A stretch of DNA of 64,000 nucleotides, taken from assembly GCF_031179985.1 (NCBI RefSeq), contig NZ_JAPSHJ010000014.1:1-64000 (forward strand). Reading direction: 5' to 3'. Source of the DNA: Arthrobacter sp. (lineage in GTDB: Bacteria; Actinomycetota; Actinomycetes; Actinomycetales; Micrococcaceae). The position numbers were made by a program, and so were the translations under genes. How positions within the stretch are numbered: the stretch's first letter is position 1; each line of letters opens with the position of its first letter. The notes beneath the pieces were generated by a model that saw nothing but the letters and a program-made list of their open reading frames with translations, had not been told where the DNA came from and did not search any database. Shown here piece by piece: positions 38,217 to 48,010 of the stretch.

Positions 38217-39797
38217 ATGACTGAATACAACACCACCGGTACAAGTGCCTCCGAGCTCATCCGCAACTCCGCCGCGCAGCTGGCTGAGAAGCTTGCGGCC
38301 CGCGAGGTTTCCGCCGTCGAGGTCACCCAGGCGCACCTGGACCGCATCGCCGCAGTAGACGGCGGCGACAGGGGAGTCCACGCCTTCCTGCACGTCAACA
38401 CCGAAGAAGCGCTGGCCGTTGCCGCCGAGGTGGACAACATCCGCGCCGCCGGCGGAGCCGCAGCAGAAGAGTTGCACGCGCTCGCCGGCGTGCCCATCGC
38501 CGTCAAGGACCTCATCGTCACTGTCGGCCAGCCCACCACGGCGGGCTCCAAAATCCTCGAAGGCTGGCACAGCCCGTATGACGCCACGGTCGTGAAGAAG
38601 CTGCGCGCCGCGAAGATGCCCATCCTGGGCAAAACCAACCTTGACGAGTTCGCGATGGGTTCCTCCACGGAGCACTCCGCCTTCGGACCCACCCGCAACC
38701 CGTGGGACCTGGACCGCATCCCCGGTGGTTCCGGCGGTGGCTCCGCTGCCGCCGTCGCGGCCTTCGAAGCACCCCTGGCCCTCGGCACGGACACCGGTGG
38801 CTCCATCCGCCAGCCCGGCGCCGTGACCGGAACCGTAGGCGTCAAGCCCACGTATGGTGGCGTTTCCCGCTACGGCGCCATCGCCATGGCTTCTTCCCTC
38901 GATCAGATCGGCCCCGTATCACGCACGGTACTGGACTCGGCCTTGCTGCATCAGGTAATCGGCGGGCACGATCCCTTCGACTCCACCTCACTGCCGGATC
39001 CCCTCGCTGACCTTGTTGCCGCTGCGTGCATCGGCAACATCGAGGGCATGAAAATCGGCATTGTCAAGGAACTTCACGGCGAGGGCTACCAGGCCGGCGT
39101 CGAGAACCGTTTCAACGAGTCCCTTGAGCTGCTGAAGCAGGCCGGAGCCGAAATCGTTGAGGTCTCATGCCCCAACTTCAAGTACGCGCTGGGTGCCTAT
39201 TACCTGATCATGCCCTCCGAGGCCTCCTCCAACCTGGCCAAGTTCGACGGCGTCCGGTACGGCCTGCGGGTCCTCCCCGAAGACGCGCCGATGACCATTG
39301 AACGCGTGATGGGAGCCACCCGCGCAGCCGGCTTCGGCGACGAAGTCAAGCGGCGCATCATCCTTGGCACCTACGCCCTGAGCGCCGGCTACTACGACGC
39401 CTACTACGGGTCTGCGCAAAAGGTCCGCACCCTGATCCAGCGTGACTTCGAGGCCGCCTTCGCCAAAGCTGACGTCCTGGTTTCGCCCACGGCACCCACC
39501 ACCGCATTCAAGCTCGGTGAGAAGCTGGACGATCCCCTGGCCATGTACCTCAACGACGTCGCCACCATCCCCGCCAATATGGCGGGTGTACCAGGCCTGT
39601 CCCTTCCCGGCGGACTGGCCGACGAGGACGGGCTCCCCGTGGGCATCCAGCTCCTTGCTCCGGCCCGTGAAGATGCCCGGTTGTACCGCGTTGGTGCAGT
39701 CCTTGAATCATTGCTCGAGGCGAAGTGGGGTGGCCCCATCCTGGCCAGTGCGCCGTCGCTGACTGAGCTTGTCACCACACCCGGAGGTTCACGCTGA
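38217..39797 (+). CDS. gatA: Asp-tRNA(Asn)/Glu-tRNA(Gln) amidotransferase subunit A
   Basis: 526-residue amidase-signature subunit that hydrolyses glutamine and supplies ammonia to GatB. Ser-cisSer-Lys triad: Lys in AVKDLI (about 98), cis-Ser and nucleophile in [48 protein letters not shown] is also conserved. Length is slightly above the usual 485-500 because of an N-terminal extension ([16 protein letters not shown]). Its stop overlaps the gatB start. Confidence 0.96.
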   Translation: MTEYNTTGTSASELIRNSAAQLAEKLAAREVSAVEVTQAHLDRIAAVDGGDRGVHAFLHVNTEEALAVAAEVDNIRAAGGAAAEELHALAGVPIAVKDLIVTVGQPTTAGSKILEGWHSPYDATVVKKLRAAKMPILGKTNLDEFAMGSSTEHSAFGPTRNPWDLDRIPGGSGGGSAAAVAAFEAPLALGTDTGGSIRQPGAVTGTVGVKPTYGGVSRYGAIAMASSLDQIGPVSRTVLDSALLHQVIGGHDPFDSTSLPDPLADLVAAACIGNIEGMKIGIVKELHGEGYQAGVENRFNESLELLKQAGAEIVEVSCPNFKYALGAYYLIMPSEASSNLAKFDGVRYGLRVLPEDAPMTIERVMGATRAAGFGDEVKRRIILGTYALSAGYYDAYYGSAQKVRTLIQRDFEAAFAKADVLVSPTAPTTAFKLGEKLDDPLAMYLNDVATIPANMAGVPGLSLPGGLADEDGLPVGIQLLAPAREDARLYRVGAVLESLLEAKWGGPILASAPSLTELVTTPGGSR

Positions 39798-41302
39798 TGT
39801 CCGACCCGATCCTGACCTTCGACGAGGCCATGGAGAAGTACGATCCCGTCCTGGGGTTCGAGGTCCACGTGGAGCTCAACACCAAGACCAAGATGTTCTC
39901 CTCGGCGCCCAACGTGTTCGGTGACGAGCCCAACACAAACGTCAACGAGGTGGACCTTGGCATGCCCGGCGTCCTGCCCGTGCTGAACAAAACGGCCGTG
40001 GAATCATCCATTAAGATCGGCCTCGCACTCAACTGCAAGATCGCCGAGTACTGCCGCTTTGCCCGGAAGAACTACTTCTACCCGGACACCCCAAAGAACT
40101 TCCAGACTTCGCAGTACGACGAACCCATTGCGTATGACGGCTACCTGGACATTGAGCTCTCCGACGGAACGGTGTTCCGCGTCGAAATCGAACGGGCGCA
40201 CATGGAGGAGGACGCCGGCAAGCTGACCCACATGGGCGGATCCGCCGGCCGCATCCAAGGTGCCGATTACTCCCTGGTGGACTACAACCGCGCCGGTGTT
40301 CCTCTGGTCGAGATCGTCACCAAACCCATCCAGGGTGCCGGCTCGCGGGCTCCGGAACTGGCCAAGGCCTATGTGGCCGCGGTCCGTGAAATCGTGAAAA
40401 ACCTCGGCGTTTCGGATGCCAGGATGGAACGCGGCAACGTCCGCTGTGACGCCAACGTTTCGCTCCGCCCGCACGGCCGCGAACGCTTCGGCATCCGGTC
40501 CGAGACCAAGAACGTGAACTCCTTGCGCGCCGTCGAACACGCCGTCCGCTACGAGATCCAGCGGCACGCCGCGGTTCTGGACTCGGGCGAGCCCGTGGTC
40601 CAGGAAACCCGCCATTGGCACGAGGACACCCGCACCACCACGTCCGGGCGGGCCAAGTCCGACGCCGACGACTACCGCTACTTCCCGGAGCCTGACCTGG
40701 TTCCCGTCGTGGCTTCCCGCGAATGGGTCGAGGAACTGCGGGCGACTCTGCCCGAGCCCCCGGCCGAGCGGCGCAAGAGGCTGCAGGCCGACTGGGGCTA
40801 TTCGGATCTGGAATTCCGCGATGTCGTCAACGCCGGTGTGATGGACGAGATCGAAGAAACCATTGCCGCTGGCGCCACTGCATCGGTGGCCCGTAAGTGG
40901 TGGATGGGCGAGATCGTCGGGCGCGCCAAGAACGCCGACGTCGATCCCGGCCAGCTGGGTGTTGCGCCTGCCACCATCGTTGAGCTGAACAAGTTGGTTG
41001 AAGACGGCAAGATCAACAACAAGATGGCCACGGAAGTACTCGACGGCGTGCTCGCCGGCGAGGGCACTCCGGCGGAGATCGTGGAGAAGCGCGGCCTCGC
41101 CGTGGTGTCCGACGACGGCCCGCTCCTGGAAGCCATCGACGCGGCCCTCGCCGCGCAGCCCGACGTCGCAAACAAGATCCGCGGCGGCAAGGTGCAGGCC
41201 ATCGGAGCAATTGTTGGCGGAGTCATGAAGGCAACGCGCGGACAAGCCGATGCGGGCCGGGTGCGCGAGCTGATCCTGGAAAAGCTTGGCGTCGAAGCCT
41301 GA
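39797..41302 (+). CDS. gatB: Asp-tRNA(Asn)/Glu-tRNA(Gln) amidotransferase subunit B
   Basis: 501-residue transamidating subunit that activates misacylated Glu-tRNA(Gln) or Asp-tRNA(Asn). The family start [22 protein letters not shown] is present, then [26 protein letters not shown], the [11 protein letters not shown] motif and a C-terminal YqeY-like tail domain (about 350-500). The start ATG shares a base with the gatA TGA stop. The intact gatCAB set suggests that Gln-tRNA, and possibly Asn-tRNA, is made indirectly in this organism. Confidence 0.96.
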   Translation: MSDPILTFDEAMEKYDPVLGFEVHVELNTKTKMFSSAPNVFGDEPNTNVNEVDLGMPGVLPVLNKTAVESSIKIGLALNCKIAEYCRFARKNYFYPDTPKNFQTSQYDEPIAYDGYLDIELSDGTVFRVEIERAHMEEDAGKLTHMGGSAGRIQGADYSLVDYNRAGVPLVEIVTKPIQGAGSRAPELAKAYVAAVREIVKNLGVSDARMERGNVRCDANVSLRPHGRERFGIRSETKNVNSLRAVEHAVRYEIQRHAAVLDSGEPVVQETRHWHEDTRTTTSGRAKSDADDYRYFPEPDLVPVVASREWVEELRATLPEPPAERRKRLQADWGYSDLEFRDVVNAGVMDEIEETIAAGATASVARKWWMGEIVGRAKNADVDPGQLGVAPATIVELNKLVEDGKINNKMATEVLDGVLAGEGTPAEIVEKRGLAVVSDDGPLLEAIDAALAAQPDVANKIRGGKVQAIGAIVGGVMKATRGQADAGRVRELILEKLGVEA

Positions 41303-41322
41303 GTCGAGGCCTGAGGTTTTTT
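41297..41322 (+). terminator. Weak terminator after gatB
   Basis: A short GCCT/AGGC stem overlapping the gatB stop is followed by a run of six T at 41317-41322. The stem is weak; the adjacent long palindrome may also contribute to termination. Confidence 0.35.
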
Positions 41323-41326
41323 CCTT

Positions 41327-41398
41327 CCCAACCGGGTTGCAGTGAACGTTGTTTTGAGCAGTCAAAACAGCAACAACTGCGACCCGGTCGGGTTTGGG
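41327..41398. repeat. Long-stem palindromic element, copy 1
   Basis: A 72-bp element begins CCCAACCGGGTTGCAGTGAA and ends GACCCGGTCGGGTTTGGG. The arms CCGGGTTGCAGT...TGTTTTGA and TCAAAACA...ACTGCGACCCGG pair over about 26 nt with one internal loop. It shares arm sequence and layout with the element at 58835-58900, so the two are members of one dispersed family. Confidence 0.75.
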
Positions 41399-41525
41399 AC
41401 CGGGGAAGTCTGCAGCAGAATTGCCGGATCTGAACTTGTGTCAATCTTGTGCATTCGCCGCTGCTTCCGGTCGTAAACTGCTCACAGGGCGCCGGTGTCC
41501 ACTCGGCGCGGTGGGAGGAAGTGCC

Positions 41526-42164
41526 ATGGTTACTCAGGAGCCCAGGAACATACGTAAAGCTGCCCTCGTGGGCACCATTGCAGTCGCGCTGACCGGAACG
41601 GGAGCAGCTGTCGCATGGTCGGCCGGTGATCCGCCCAACAACGGCCAGTCCCAGTCAGCCACCCCGCCGGGCCATTCTGAGGACAAGGGACAGAAGAACA
41701 GGCCGGACAAGGCCCAGCGAGGTCAGGCCCTGCATAGCGAGACCGTGGTCAAGAACAGCGATGGTTCCTTCCAGACCGAGGTCTCCCAGCGTGGAACGGT
41801 GGAATCAGTCAGCGAGAACTCCGTCACGGTCAAGAGCGAGGACGGGTTCAGCCAGACCTACGCCATCAACGCTGAAACACGGATCACCAAGCTTCCGCCA
41901 CTGGCAGAGGATGGCTCCGCACCCACTGATGAGTCGGGGAAGCGGCTCAAGCCCACCGATGTCAGCGCAGCGGACCTGAAGGCCGGCGACACCGTCCGCG
42001 CCCAGGGGATCAGGGACGGCGACTCGGTTACAGCCGAAAAGATTGTTGCCGGGGTAGCTCCGGACGGACGCGGGAACGGTATGGGCTTCGGCAGGGATCA
42101 CCGGCCAGGCAAGGATCACGCCAAAGGCAATGGCAAGTCCCTGGGCAAAGATCAGGCACCCTAG
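41526..42164 (+). CDS. Secreted or membrane-anchored DUF5666-like protein
   Basis: 212-residue exported protein of unknown function. An N-terminal basic segment and hydrophobic stretch (RKAALVGTIAVALTGTGAAVAWSA) act as a signal peptide or anchor. A disordered Gln/Lys/Pro-rich region follows, then a small beta domain GTVESVSENSVTVKSEDGFSQTYAINAETRITK with SAADLKAGDTVRAQGIRDGDSVTAEKIV, typical of DUF5666. The tail is rich in Gly, His, Asp and Lys. ATG 41526 has GGGAGGAAG upstream, and the track's earlier start has no support. It stands alone, flanked by a palindromic element upstream and a strong hairpin downstream. Confidence 0.75.
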   Translation: MVTQEPRNIRKAALVGTIAVALTGTGAAVAWSAGDPPNNGQSQSATPPGHSEDKGQKNRPDKAQRGQALHSETVVKNSDGSFQTEVSQRGTVESVSENSVTVKSEDGFSQTYAINAETRITKLPPLAEDGSAPTDESGKRLKPTDVSAADLKAGDTVRAQGIRDGDSVTAEKIVAGVAPDGRGNGMGFGRDHRPGKDHAKGNGKSLGKDQAP

Positions 42165-42202
42165 GCGGAACGCCTGAGCCACCAGAGCCGCTCGGGACGC
42201 GC

Positions 42203-42246
42203 AAACGGTCGGAGGACACCCAAATTTAGGTGTCCTCTGACCGTTT
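42203..42246. terminator. Strong bidirectional hairpin between convergent genes
   Basis: AAACGGTC-G-GAGGACACC and GGTGTCCTC-T-GACCGTTT form an 18-bp stem with one mismatch around the loop CAAATTTA. It lies between the convergent DUF5666-like and lysR genes. No T-run follows on either strand. Confidence 0.6.
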
Positions 42247-42272
42247 CGGCGTCCTGATGCCCTTTGCGTGTC

Positions 42273-43196
42273 CTAAACCGGAGACCCGTCCGCGTCAATG
42301 AGTCCGTCCATGATCTTCTGGAGTGCTTCGCAGACCATCATGACCGACGTCCGTTTCAGGTTTTCGGGGCGTGCCAGGATGTCGATCCTCCTCCGGGTGC
42401 TGATGCCCTCCAACGGGCGCAGCACGATACCCGGGTTCAGTGCCGGCCTGGCTGTGTAGCGCGGCAGCAGGCCGATGACACTGCCTGCGGCCACGAGGGC
42501 TGCGACGGTGGAGTAGTCGTTGATGCGGTGCACGATGTTGAGTTCCCGGCTTGATGAGGCAGCGACGGCGGTCAGGACGTCCGCCGGGGAGTAGCCCGCG
42601 CGGCTGGTCACCCAGCGTTCGCGAGCGACATCGGCGGTTGTGAGTGAGCGCAACTGGGCCAGCGGGTGGTTGGCTGGCAGGGCGACGTCGAGCGGTTCCC
42701 GCGCTAGCGGAATCACGGCCACCCTCTCCTCAGGCCATGGCGGGCTGTGGTCCATGCGGTGCGCCAGCACCAGGTCATAGCGCGCGGTCAGCGCCGGAAA
42801 GTCCTGCTGGGCCACGTCTTCGTCGGAGAGTAGCACCTTCGGAGTATCAGGAGCGTCCAGGACCCGGGCAAGCGGGGCGAACAGCACCTGGCCGGCACTG
42901 TGGAAACCGCTCACCGTCACCGGGGAGACGGGAGATACGTGGTAGGCGCCTATCGCCCGCCGGGCTTCGGCCATTGCGCTGACGACGGCGGCTCCCGCAT
43001 CGGCCAGAACCTGCCCGGCGTCGGTGAGGACAAGGTTCCGTCCTTCCTTCCGTGTCAGCGGCACATCCAGGCTTTTCTGCAAAGCCGCCAATTGTTGGGA
43101 CACGGCGGAAGGTGTTACCAGGAGCGTTTCTGCCACGGCTTTGACGCTGCCAAGGGCACCGAGTTCCCGCAGCATCTCCAGCTGGTGAATTTCCAT
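42273..43196 (-). CDS. LysR family transcriptional regulator
   Basis: 307-residue LysR regulator. N-terminal winged HTH: HQLEMLRELGALGSVKAVAETLLVTPSAVSQQLAALQKSLDVPLTRKEGR. A periplasmic-binding-like effector domain fills the rest. The track's TTG start at 43220 is unlikely. ATG 43196 (MEIHQLEM) fits the family and has TACAAT 7 nt upstream, which suggests a leaderless transcript. It diverges from tdh-kbl, so control of threonine/glycine catabolism is the natural guess. The effector cannot be read from the sequence. Confidence 0.88.
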   Translation of the reverse strand: MEIHQLEMLRELGALGSVKAVAETLLVTPSAVSQQLAALQKSLDVPLTRKEGRNLVLTDAGQVLADAGAAVVSAMAEARRAIGAYHVSPVSPVTVSGFHSAGQVLFAPLARVLDAPDTPKVLLSDEDVAQQDFPALTARYDLVLAHRMDHSPPWPEERVAVIPLAREPLDVALPANHPLAQLRSLTTADVARERWVTSRAGYSPADVLTAVAASSSRELNIVHRINDYSTVAALVAAGSVIGLLPRYTARPALNPGIVLRPLEGISTRRRIDILARPENLKRTSVMMVCEALQKIMDGLIDADGSPV

Positions 43197-43226
43197 AAGC
43201 ATGATTGTATGCCTAAGCAAAATCTA

Positions 43227-43237
43227 AATCGTCGATT
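43227..43237. promoter_or_regulatory. Palindrome AATCGTCGATT in the lysR-tdh divergent region
   Basis: An 11-nt perfect palindrome with a single central base lies about 20 nt beyond the proposed lysR -10 and about 90 nt before tdh. It is a candidate LysR-type binding site by position and symmetry. Confidence 0.35.
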
Positions 43238-43329
43238 GAGGAATTGCCGGTTGTGCTAATGCGTTATTGAGGCTCTAATGAAGGAAGTTCAGCCTCGGAG
43301 ACGCAGGCCAGCAAGAGTGGAGGAAGCCA

Positions 43330-44376
43330 ATGAAGGCTCTGTATAAGTCCGGTGCCCATTCCGGGTTTGAACTGGCAGACAGGCCAGAGCCCGAAGCCGG
43401 CCCCGGCGATGTCAAGATCAGGGTAATGACCACGGGAATCTGTGGCACCGACCTCCACATCCAGTCCTGGGATGCCTGGGCGCAAAGCATCATTGAGGCC
43501 CCGCTCATCCCGGGTCACGAGTTCTACGGCGAAGTGGTGGAAACAGGGGACGGCGTCCGGGACGTCAAGGTCGGCGACAGGGTTTCCGGCGAGGGCCACG
43601 TGGTATGCGGGATCTGCCGTAACTGCCGAGCAGGACGGAAGCAGATGTGCATCCATACCGTCAGCGTCGGTGTCCAGCGCGACGGCGCCTTCGCTGAGTA
43701 CGTGGTTATCCCGGAAACGAACGTCTGGGTCCATCACGATCCCTCGGTGACCCCGGAGTTGGGCGCGATCTTCGATCCCTTCGGCAATGCCGTCCACACC
43801 GCCCTCAGCTTCCCGCTCGTCGGTGAAGATGTCCTTATCACCGGGGCCGGTCCCATTGGTTTGATGGCCATCGCCGTCGCCCGGCATGCGGGAGCCAGGA
43901 ACATCGCCATTACTGACGTCTCGGCTCCACGGCTGGAACTGGCCCGCAAACTGGGCGTCGACCTGGCCATTGACGTCTCCAAGATGAGGATCAAGGACGC
44001 GCAGCAGGCGCTTGGCATGCGTGAGGGTTTTGACATCGGCATGGAAATGTCCGGCCATCCCACCGCGCTGCCGGAGATGATAGACAACATGAACCATGGC
44101 GGCCGCATCGCCATGCTTGGCCTTCCCAACCAGTCAATTGATATCGATTGGGGCAAGGTGGTTACCCATATGCTGACCCTCAAAGGCATCTACGGCCGTG
44201 AGATGTTCGAGACCTGGTACGCCATGAGCGCCATGCTGTCCTCAAACCCTGCATTGCATGCCGGCATATCGGCCGTCGTTACCGACACCCTCCCGGCCGC
44301 CGACTGGGAAAAAGGCTTTGAAATCGCCCGTGCCGGCATCGGCGGCAAAGTCGTCCTCAACTGGACCGAAATCTAA
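43330..44376 (+). CDS. tdh: L-threonine 3-dehydrogenase
   Basis: Zinc-dependent medium-chain dehydrogenase oxidising threonine to 2-amino-3-ketobutyrate with NAD. Length 348 residues. The catalytic zinc site is at Cys38 in [11 protein letters not shown] and His/Glu in [10 protein letters not shown]. Structural zinc Cys residues lie in [15 protein letters not shown], and the Rossmann motif is [18 protein letters not shown]. Tdh-specific text includes [22 protein letters not shown] and [23 protein letters not shown] precedes the ATG. The next gene encodes the partner enzyme Kbl. Confidence 0.95.
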   Translation: MKALYKSGAHSGFELADRPEPEAGPGDVKIRVMTTGICGTDLHIQSWDAWAQSIIEAPLIPGHEFYGEVVETGDGVRDVKVGDRVSGEGHVVCGICRNCRAGRKQMCIHTVSVGVQRDGAFAEYVVIPETNVWVHHDPSVTPELGAIFDPFGNAVHTALSFPLVGEDVLITGAGPIGLMAIAVARHAGARNIAITDVSAPRLELARKLGVDLAIDVSKMRIKDAQQALGMREGFDIGMEMSGHPTALPEMIDNMNHGGRIAMLGLPNQSIDIDWGKVVTHMLTLKGIYGREMFETWYAMSAMLSSNPALHAGISAVVTDTLPAADWEKGFEIARAGIGGKVVLNWTEI

Positions 44377-44384
44377 GGAGCACC

Positions 44385-45593
44385 ATGTATTCAGGCATCA
44401 AGGATCAGCTGCAGGGCGAGCTCGACGAAATCCGCACCGCAGGGCTTTTCAAGACTGAACGGCACATCGATTCCCCGCAGGGCAACCACATCCTGGCAGG
44501 GCAAATCGGTGAAGCAGGAGCAGACGTCCTTAACTTCTGCGCCAACAACTATCTCGGCCTCGCCGACCATCCGGAGATCATCGCAGCGGCGAAGTCCGCC
44601 CTGGACGAGCGGGGCTTCGGCATGGCCAGCGTCCGTTTCATCTGCGGCACGCAGGATGTTCACCTGGCCCTGGAGGAGCGGGTTTCGAGGTTCCTGGGCA
44701 CCGAGGCCACCATCCTGTTCTCCAGTTGCTTCGATGCCAACGGCGGCGTTTTCGAGTCACTGTTCAGCGCCGAGGACGCCATCATTTCCGATGCCCTGAA
44801 CCACGCGTCCATCATCGACGGTATCCGCCTGTGCAAGGCCCAGCGGTTCCGCTATGCCAACCGGGACATGGCAGACCTCGAGGCGAAACTGATTGAGGCA
44901 ACGCAGGGGGAGAAGCCGGCACGAAGGACCATCATCGTCACGGACGGTGTGTTCTCGATGGACGGTTACCTTGCCCCGCTGGAGGCCATCTGCGATCTTG
45001 CCGAGCAGCATGACGCCCTGGTCATGGTGGACGACTCCCATGCTGTGGGCTTTATGGGAGGCACAGGGGCCGGCACCCCTGAGCATGCCGGAGTTTCCTC
45101 CCGCGTGGACATCTACACGGGAACGTTCGGCAAAGCCCTGGGAGGCGCATCCGGCGGCTACGTCTCAGGACGCAGCGAAATTGTGGCGATGCTTCGCCAA
45201 AAGGCGCGCCCCTACCTCTTTTCCAATTCGCTGGCGCCTTCCATCGTCGCAGCGACCCTCAAGGCCCTCGACCTGGTGGAAAATTCCGCGGAGCTGCGGA
45301 GCAAGCTCTTCGCCAATGCCGAATTGTTCCGCAACAGAATGACCGAAGAAGGTTTTGAACTTCTTGAGGGCGAACACGCGATCGTTCCGGTGATGTTCGG
45401 TGACGCAGTGGCAGCTGCCAAGGTGGCAGACCGGATGCTGCAGCACGGAGTCTTCGTGACGGCGTTCAGCTACCCGGTGGTACCCAAGGGCGCAGCGCGG
45501 ATCCGGGTACAGCTTTCGGCAGCGCACAGCACTGACGACGTCGAAGCTTGCGTGAGGGCATTCGTGGAAAGCCGTGAGGCCCTCGCAGCCTGA
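44385..45593 (+). CDS. kbl: Glycine C-acetyltransferase (2-amino-3-ketobutyrate CoA ligase)
   Basis: PLP enzyme of the alpha-oxoamine synthase family that cleaves 2-amino-3-ketobutyrate with CoA to glycine and acetyl-CoA. Length 402 residues. Signatures: [48 protein letters not shown], and the PLP Lys in [16 protein letters not shown] (about 249). AAGGAG lies 5 nt upstream of the ATG and the gene follows tdh by 8 nt, completing the threonine-to-glycine pathway. Confidence 0.96.
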   Translation: MYSGIKDQLQGELDEIRTAGLFKTERHIDSPQGNHILAGQIGEAGADVLNFCANNYLGLADHPEIIAAAKSALDERGFGMASVRFICGTQDVHLALEERVSRFLGTEATILFSSCFDANGGVFESLFSAEDAIISDALNHASIIDGIRLCKAQRFRYANRDMADLEAKLIEATQGEKPARRTIIVTDGVFSMDGYLAPLEAICDLAEQHDALVMVDDSHAVGFMGGTGAGTPEHAGVSSRVDIYTGTFGKALGGASGGYVSGRSEIVAMLRQKARPYLFSNSLAPSIVAATLKALDLVENSAELRSKLFANAELFRNRMTEEGFELLEGEHAIVPVMFGDAVAAAKVADRMLQHGVFVTAFSYPVVPKGAARIRVQLSAAHSTDDVEACVRAFVESREALAA

Positions 45594-45640
45594 GCTGATA
45601 TTGCACTGCGCCAACCGCCACTGTCTGCAAGGATGGAGCA

Positions 45641-46765
45641 ATGTCAGAAAATTATGATGTGGTGATTGTGGGCGGCGGCATCGCCGGGCTGTCACTGGCC
45701 TCGGCCCTTGCCGGAAAATGTGCGGTGGCCCTGGTGGAAGCCGAGCAGACCCTTGCCTATCACACCTCATCGCGCTCGGCCCGGCAGCTGATTCCGAGCT
45801 ACGGCCCGCCTGTCGTGCAGGAGCTGACTGCCCGTACCCTTGAGCTGATCGCGGCAGAGGATGAGGCCAGGCCCGTCAAAGTCCTTACACCACGCAGCTT
45901 CATGCTGATCGGGGATGAGGATACCGTCCGGGCGGAGGCCAGCGGGTCCATGCGCCGGATCAGCCATACGGAGGCGTTGGCGCTTTGCCCTGTCCTTGAA
46001 CCGGATTCGTTCACTGCGGCAGGCCTGGATACAGAGTCCTTCGGCTGCAATGCTCCGGTGCTTTTGGAGCATCACCGGCAGGTGGCGGAGAGTGCGGGCG
46101 TCGACATCATCACGGGAGCAGGGGTTCACTCGGCCCAGCATCTGGGCTCCGGCTGGCAGATCGGCGCCGGTCAGGAGGCGCTGCAGGCCGGTGTGCTGGT
46201 CAACGCCGCAGGCGCCTGGGCCGATGAGCTCGCTGTCATCAGCGGGGTGGAAAAGCTTGGCCTGCAACCGTACCGGCGGACCGCGGCGATTGTCGCCGTC
46301 GAACATTCACTTCCGGAGAACTGCCCCATGGTGGCGGCAGCCGACGAATCCTTCTACTTCCGCCGCGAGGGGGCCGACGTCCTGGTTTCCCCTTCGGAAG
46401 CGGTGCCCAGCGGTCCCGAAGACGCGAAGCCGCACCCCGGAGACGTGGAGGCGCTGATCGCGCGGCTGAACTCAGTGACCACTTTGGGGATCAACGGAGT
46501 CAGGACCGCCTGGACAGGCTTGCGGACGCAAGCGGCCGACGGCCTTCCCATCGTGGGGTTCGACGCCGAGGCCCCCGGATTCTTCTGGCTCGCCGGACAG
46601 GGCGGTTACGGCTTCCAGACCTCCTCGGCGATAGCTGAACTGGCGGCAGAGGAGATCCTTGCCGGACATCAGACTGCCGGACAACAGACTTCCGAGGAAG
46701 GGAAGCGTCCGGCATCCCGTACAGCTGAAGCCCTGGCCGCCACCCGCTGGTCCATCCGGCGCTGA
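45641..46765 (+). CDS. FAD-dependent amino acid oxidase/dehydrogenase (DAO family)
   Basis: 374-residue flavoenzyme with the DAO fold. The N-terminal FAD-binding motif is DVVIVGGGIAGLSLASAL, followed by SSRSARQLIPSYG. The C-terminal ATG-like flavin motif reads FFWLAGQGGYGFQTSSAIAEL. These features resemble D-arginine dehydrogenase and glycine-oxidase relatives. Lying after tdh-kbl, it may oxidise glycine or another amino acid of the same route (inference). The Gln/Thr-rich C-terminal tail is nonconserved in look. GGATGGAG precedes the ATG. Confidence 0.8.
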   Translation: MSENYDVVIVGGGIAGLSLASALAGKCAVALVEAEQTLAYHTSSRSARQLIPSYGPPVVQELTARTLELIAAEDEARPVKVLTPRSFMLIGDEDTVRAEASGSMRRISHTEALALCPVLEPDSFTAAGLDTESFGCNAPVLLEHHRQVAESAGVDIITGAGVHSAQHLGSGWQIGAGQEALQAGVLVNAAGAWADELAVISGVEKLGLQPYRRTAAIVAVEHSLPENCPMVAAADESFYFRREGADVLVSPSEAVPSGPEDAKPHPGDVEALIARLNSVTTLGINGVRTAWTGLRTQAADGLPIVGFDAEAPGFFWLAGQGGYGFQTSSAIAELAAEEILAGHQTAGQQTSEEGKRPASRTAEALAATRWSIRR

Positions 46766-46776
46766 AGAATTGATCC

Positions 46777-47979
46777 ATGAGCACCCTCCTTACGAATATC
46801 GCCGAACTGATGACCCAGGACATGGAGCACCGCGTCCTCAAGAATGCCGCTGTGGTAATCGAAGGGGAACGTATTTCGTGGATCGGCGCAGCCGCAGAGG
46901 CCCCGGCGGCTGACGATGTGGTGGACGCCGGCGGCCGTGCCGTGCTGCCGGGCTGGGTGGACTCCCACACCCACCTGATTTTTGCCGGGGACAGGACTGC
47001 AGAATTTGAGGCCCGCATGGCTGGCGAAAGCTACAGCGCGGGGGGCATAGCGGTGACCACCGGCGCTACCCGGAACACCAGTGACTACGACCTGACGAGG
47101 CTTGCTCTTGGCCGGGTGACAGAGGCGGTCTCGCAGGGGACCACGTACCTGGAAACCAAAACGGGCTACGGACTGGATGTGGACAACGAGGCGCGCAGTG
47201 CCCGCATCGCCGCCACCGCCGTCGACGAGGTGACCTATCTCGGAGCTCACCTGGTGCCGGACGGGATGGATGCCGAAGAGTACACGGACCTCGTTTGCGG
47301 CCCCATGCTGACGGCAGTCCGGCCCTACGTCCGCTGGGCAGACGTCTTCTGTGAACGCGGCGCCTTCAGCGAAGAGCAGTCAAGGCGGGTGCTGAAGGCC
47401 TGCAAGGATGCAGGACTGGGCCTGCGCGTCCACGGCAACCAGCTTGGCGAAGGCCCTGGGGTCCAGCTGGCGGTGGAGTTTGGCGCAGCGAGTGTTGACC
47501 ACGTCAACTACCTGTCACAGGCAGACGTGGACGCGCTCGCCGGCAGCTGGTCCGGGGACACTGGAAACGGACACCGGGGAACGGTGGCCACTTGCCTTCC
47601 CGCCTGCGACCTGTCCACGAGGCAGCCCCTTGCGCCCGGCCGGGAGCTCCTGGACGCCGGAGTCCCGATTGCCCTGGCCTCCAACTGCAACCCGGGAACG
47701 TCCTACACAAGTTCCATGGCCTACTGCGTGACCACTGCAGTCCTGCAGATGCGCCTCAGCGTCCACGAAGCTGTCCGGGCGGCGAGCTACGGCGGCGCCC
47801 TGGCGCTGGGACGGGAGTCGGGGAACGATGTCGACGGCGAACGGGCGGTGGGTTCCATCGCCGTCGGTCACCGGGCAGACCTTCACATGCTCAATGCGCC
47901 CTCGGCGACTCACCTGGCCTACCGCCCGGGAATCCCGCTGACGCATGCCGTCTGGCGTGCCGGCGCACGGGCTAAGTAA
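46777..47979 (+). CDS. hutI: Imidazolonepropionase
   Basis: 400-residue amidohydrolase that opens imidazolone-5-propionate to N-formimino-glutamate, the third step of histidine degradation. The metal site is in WVDSHTHLIFAGDRTAEFEARM (about 57-78), then TGYGLDVDNEARS, GAHLVPDGMDAEEY, a second His in LRVHGNQL and ASNCNPGTSYTSSM. These match HutI rather than a general amidohydrolase. It follows the DAO-type gene by 11 nt and seems part of the tdh-kbl unit. hutH, hutU and hutG are not in the window. Confidence 0.92.
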   Translation: MSTLLTNIAELMTQDMEHRVLKNAAVVIEGERISWIGAAAEAPAADDVVDAGGRAVLPGWVDSHTHLIFAGDRTAEFEARMAGESYSAGGIAVTTGATRNTSDYDLTRLALGRVTEAVSQGTTYLETKTGYGLDVDNEARSARIAATAVDEVTYLGAHLVPDGMDAEEYTDLVCGPMLTAVRPYVRWADVFCERGAFSEEQSRRVLKACKDAGLGLRVHGNQLGEGPGVQLAVEFGAASVDHVNYLSQADVDALAGSWSGDTGNGHRGTVATCLPACDLSTRQPLAPGRELLDAGVPIALASNCNPGTSYTSSMAYCVTTAVLQMRLSVHEAVRAASYGGALALGRESGNDVDGERAVGSIAVGHRADLHMLNAPSATHLAYRPGIPLTHAVWRAGARAK

Positions 47980-48001
47980 AGCCAGACCAGGGGCCAGGCT
48001 T
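47979..48001. terminator. Weak hairpin between hutI and the phosphatase gene
   Basis: AAGCC and GGCTT flank a GC-rich centre just after the hutI stop, between convergent genes. The stem is short, so the call is tentative. Confidence 0.3.
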
Positions 48002-48010
48002 GCAGGCGGG

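Noticed and set aside
40004-41365. 453-residue minus-strand ORF over gatB
   Set aside because: Shadow ORF; gatB on the plus strand is complete with all family motifs.
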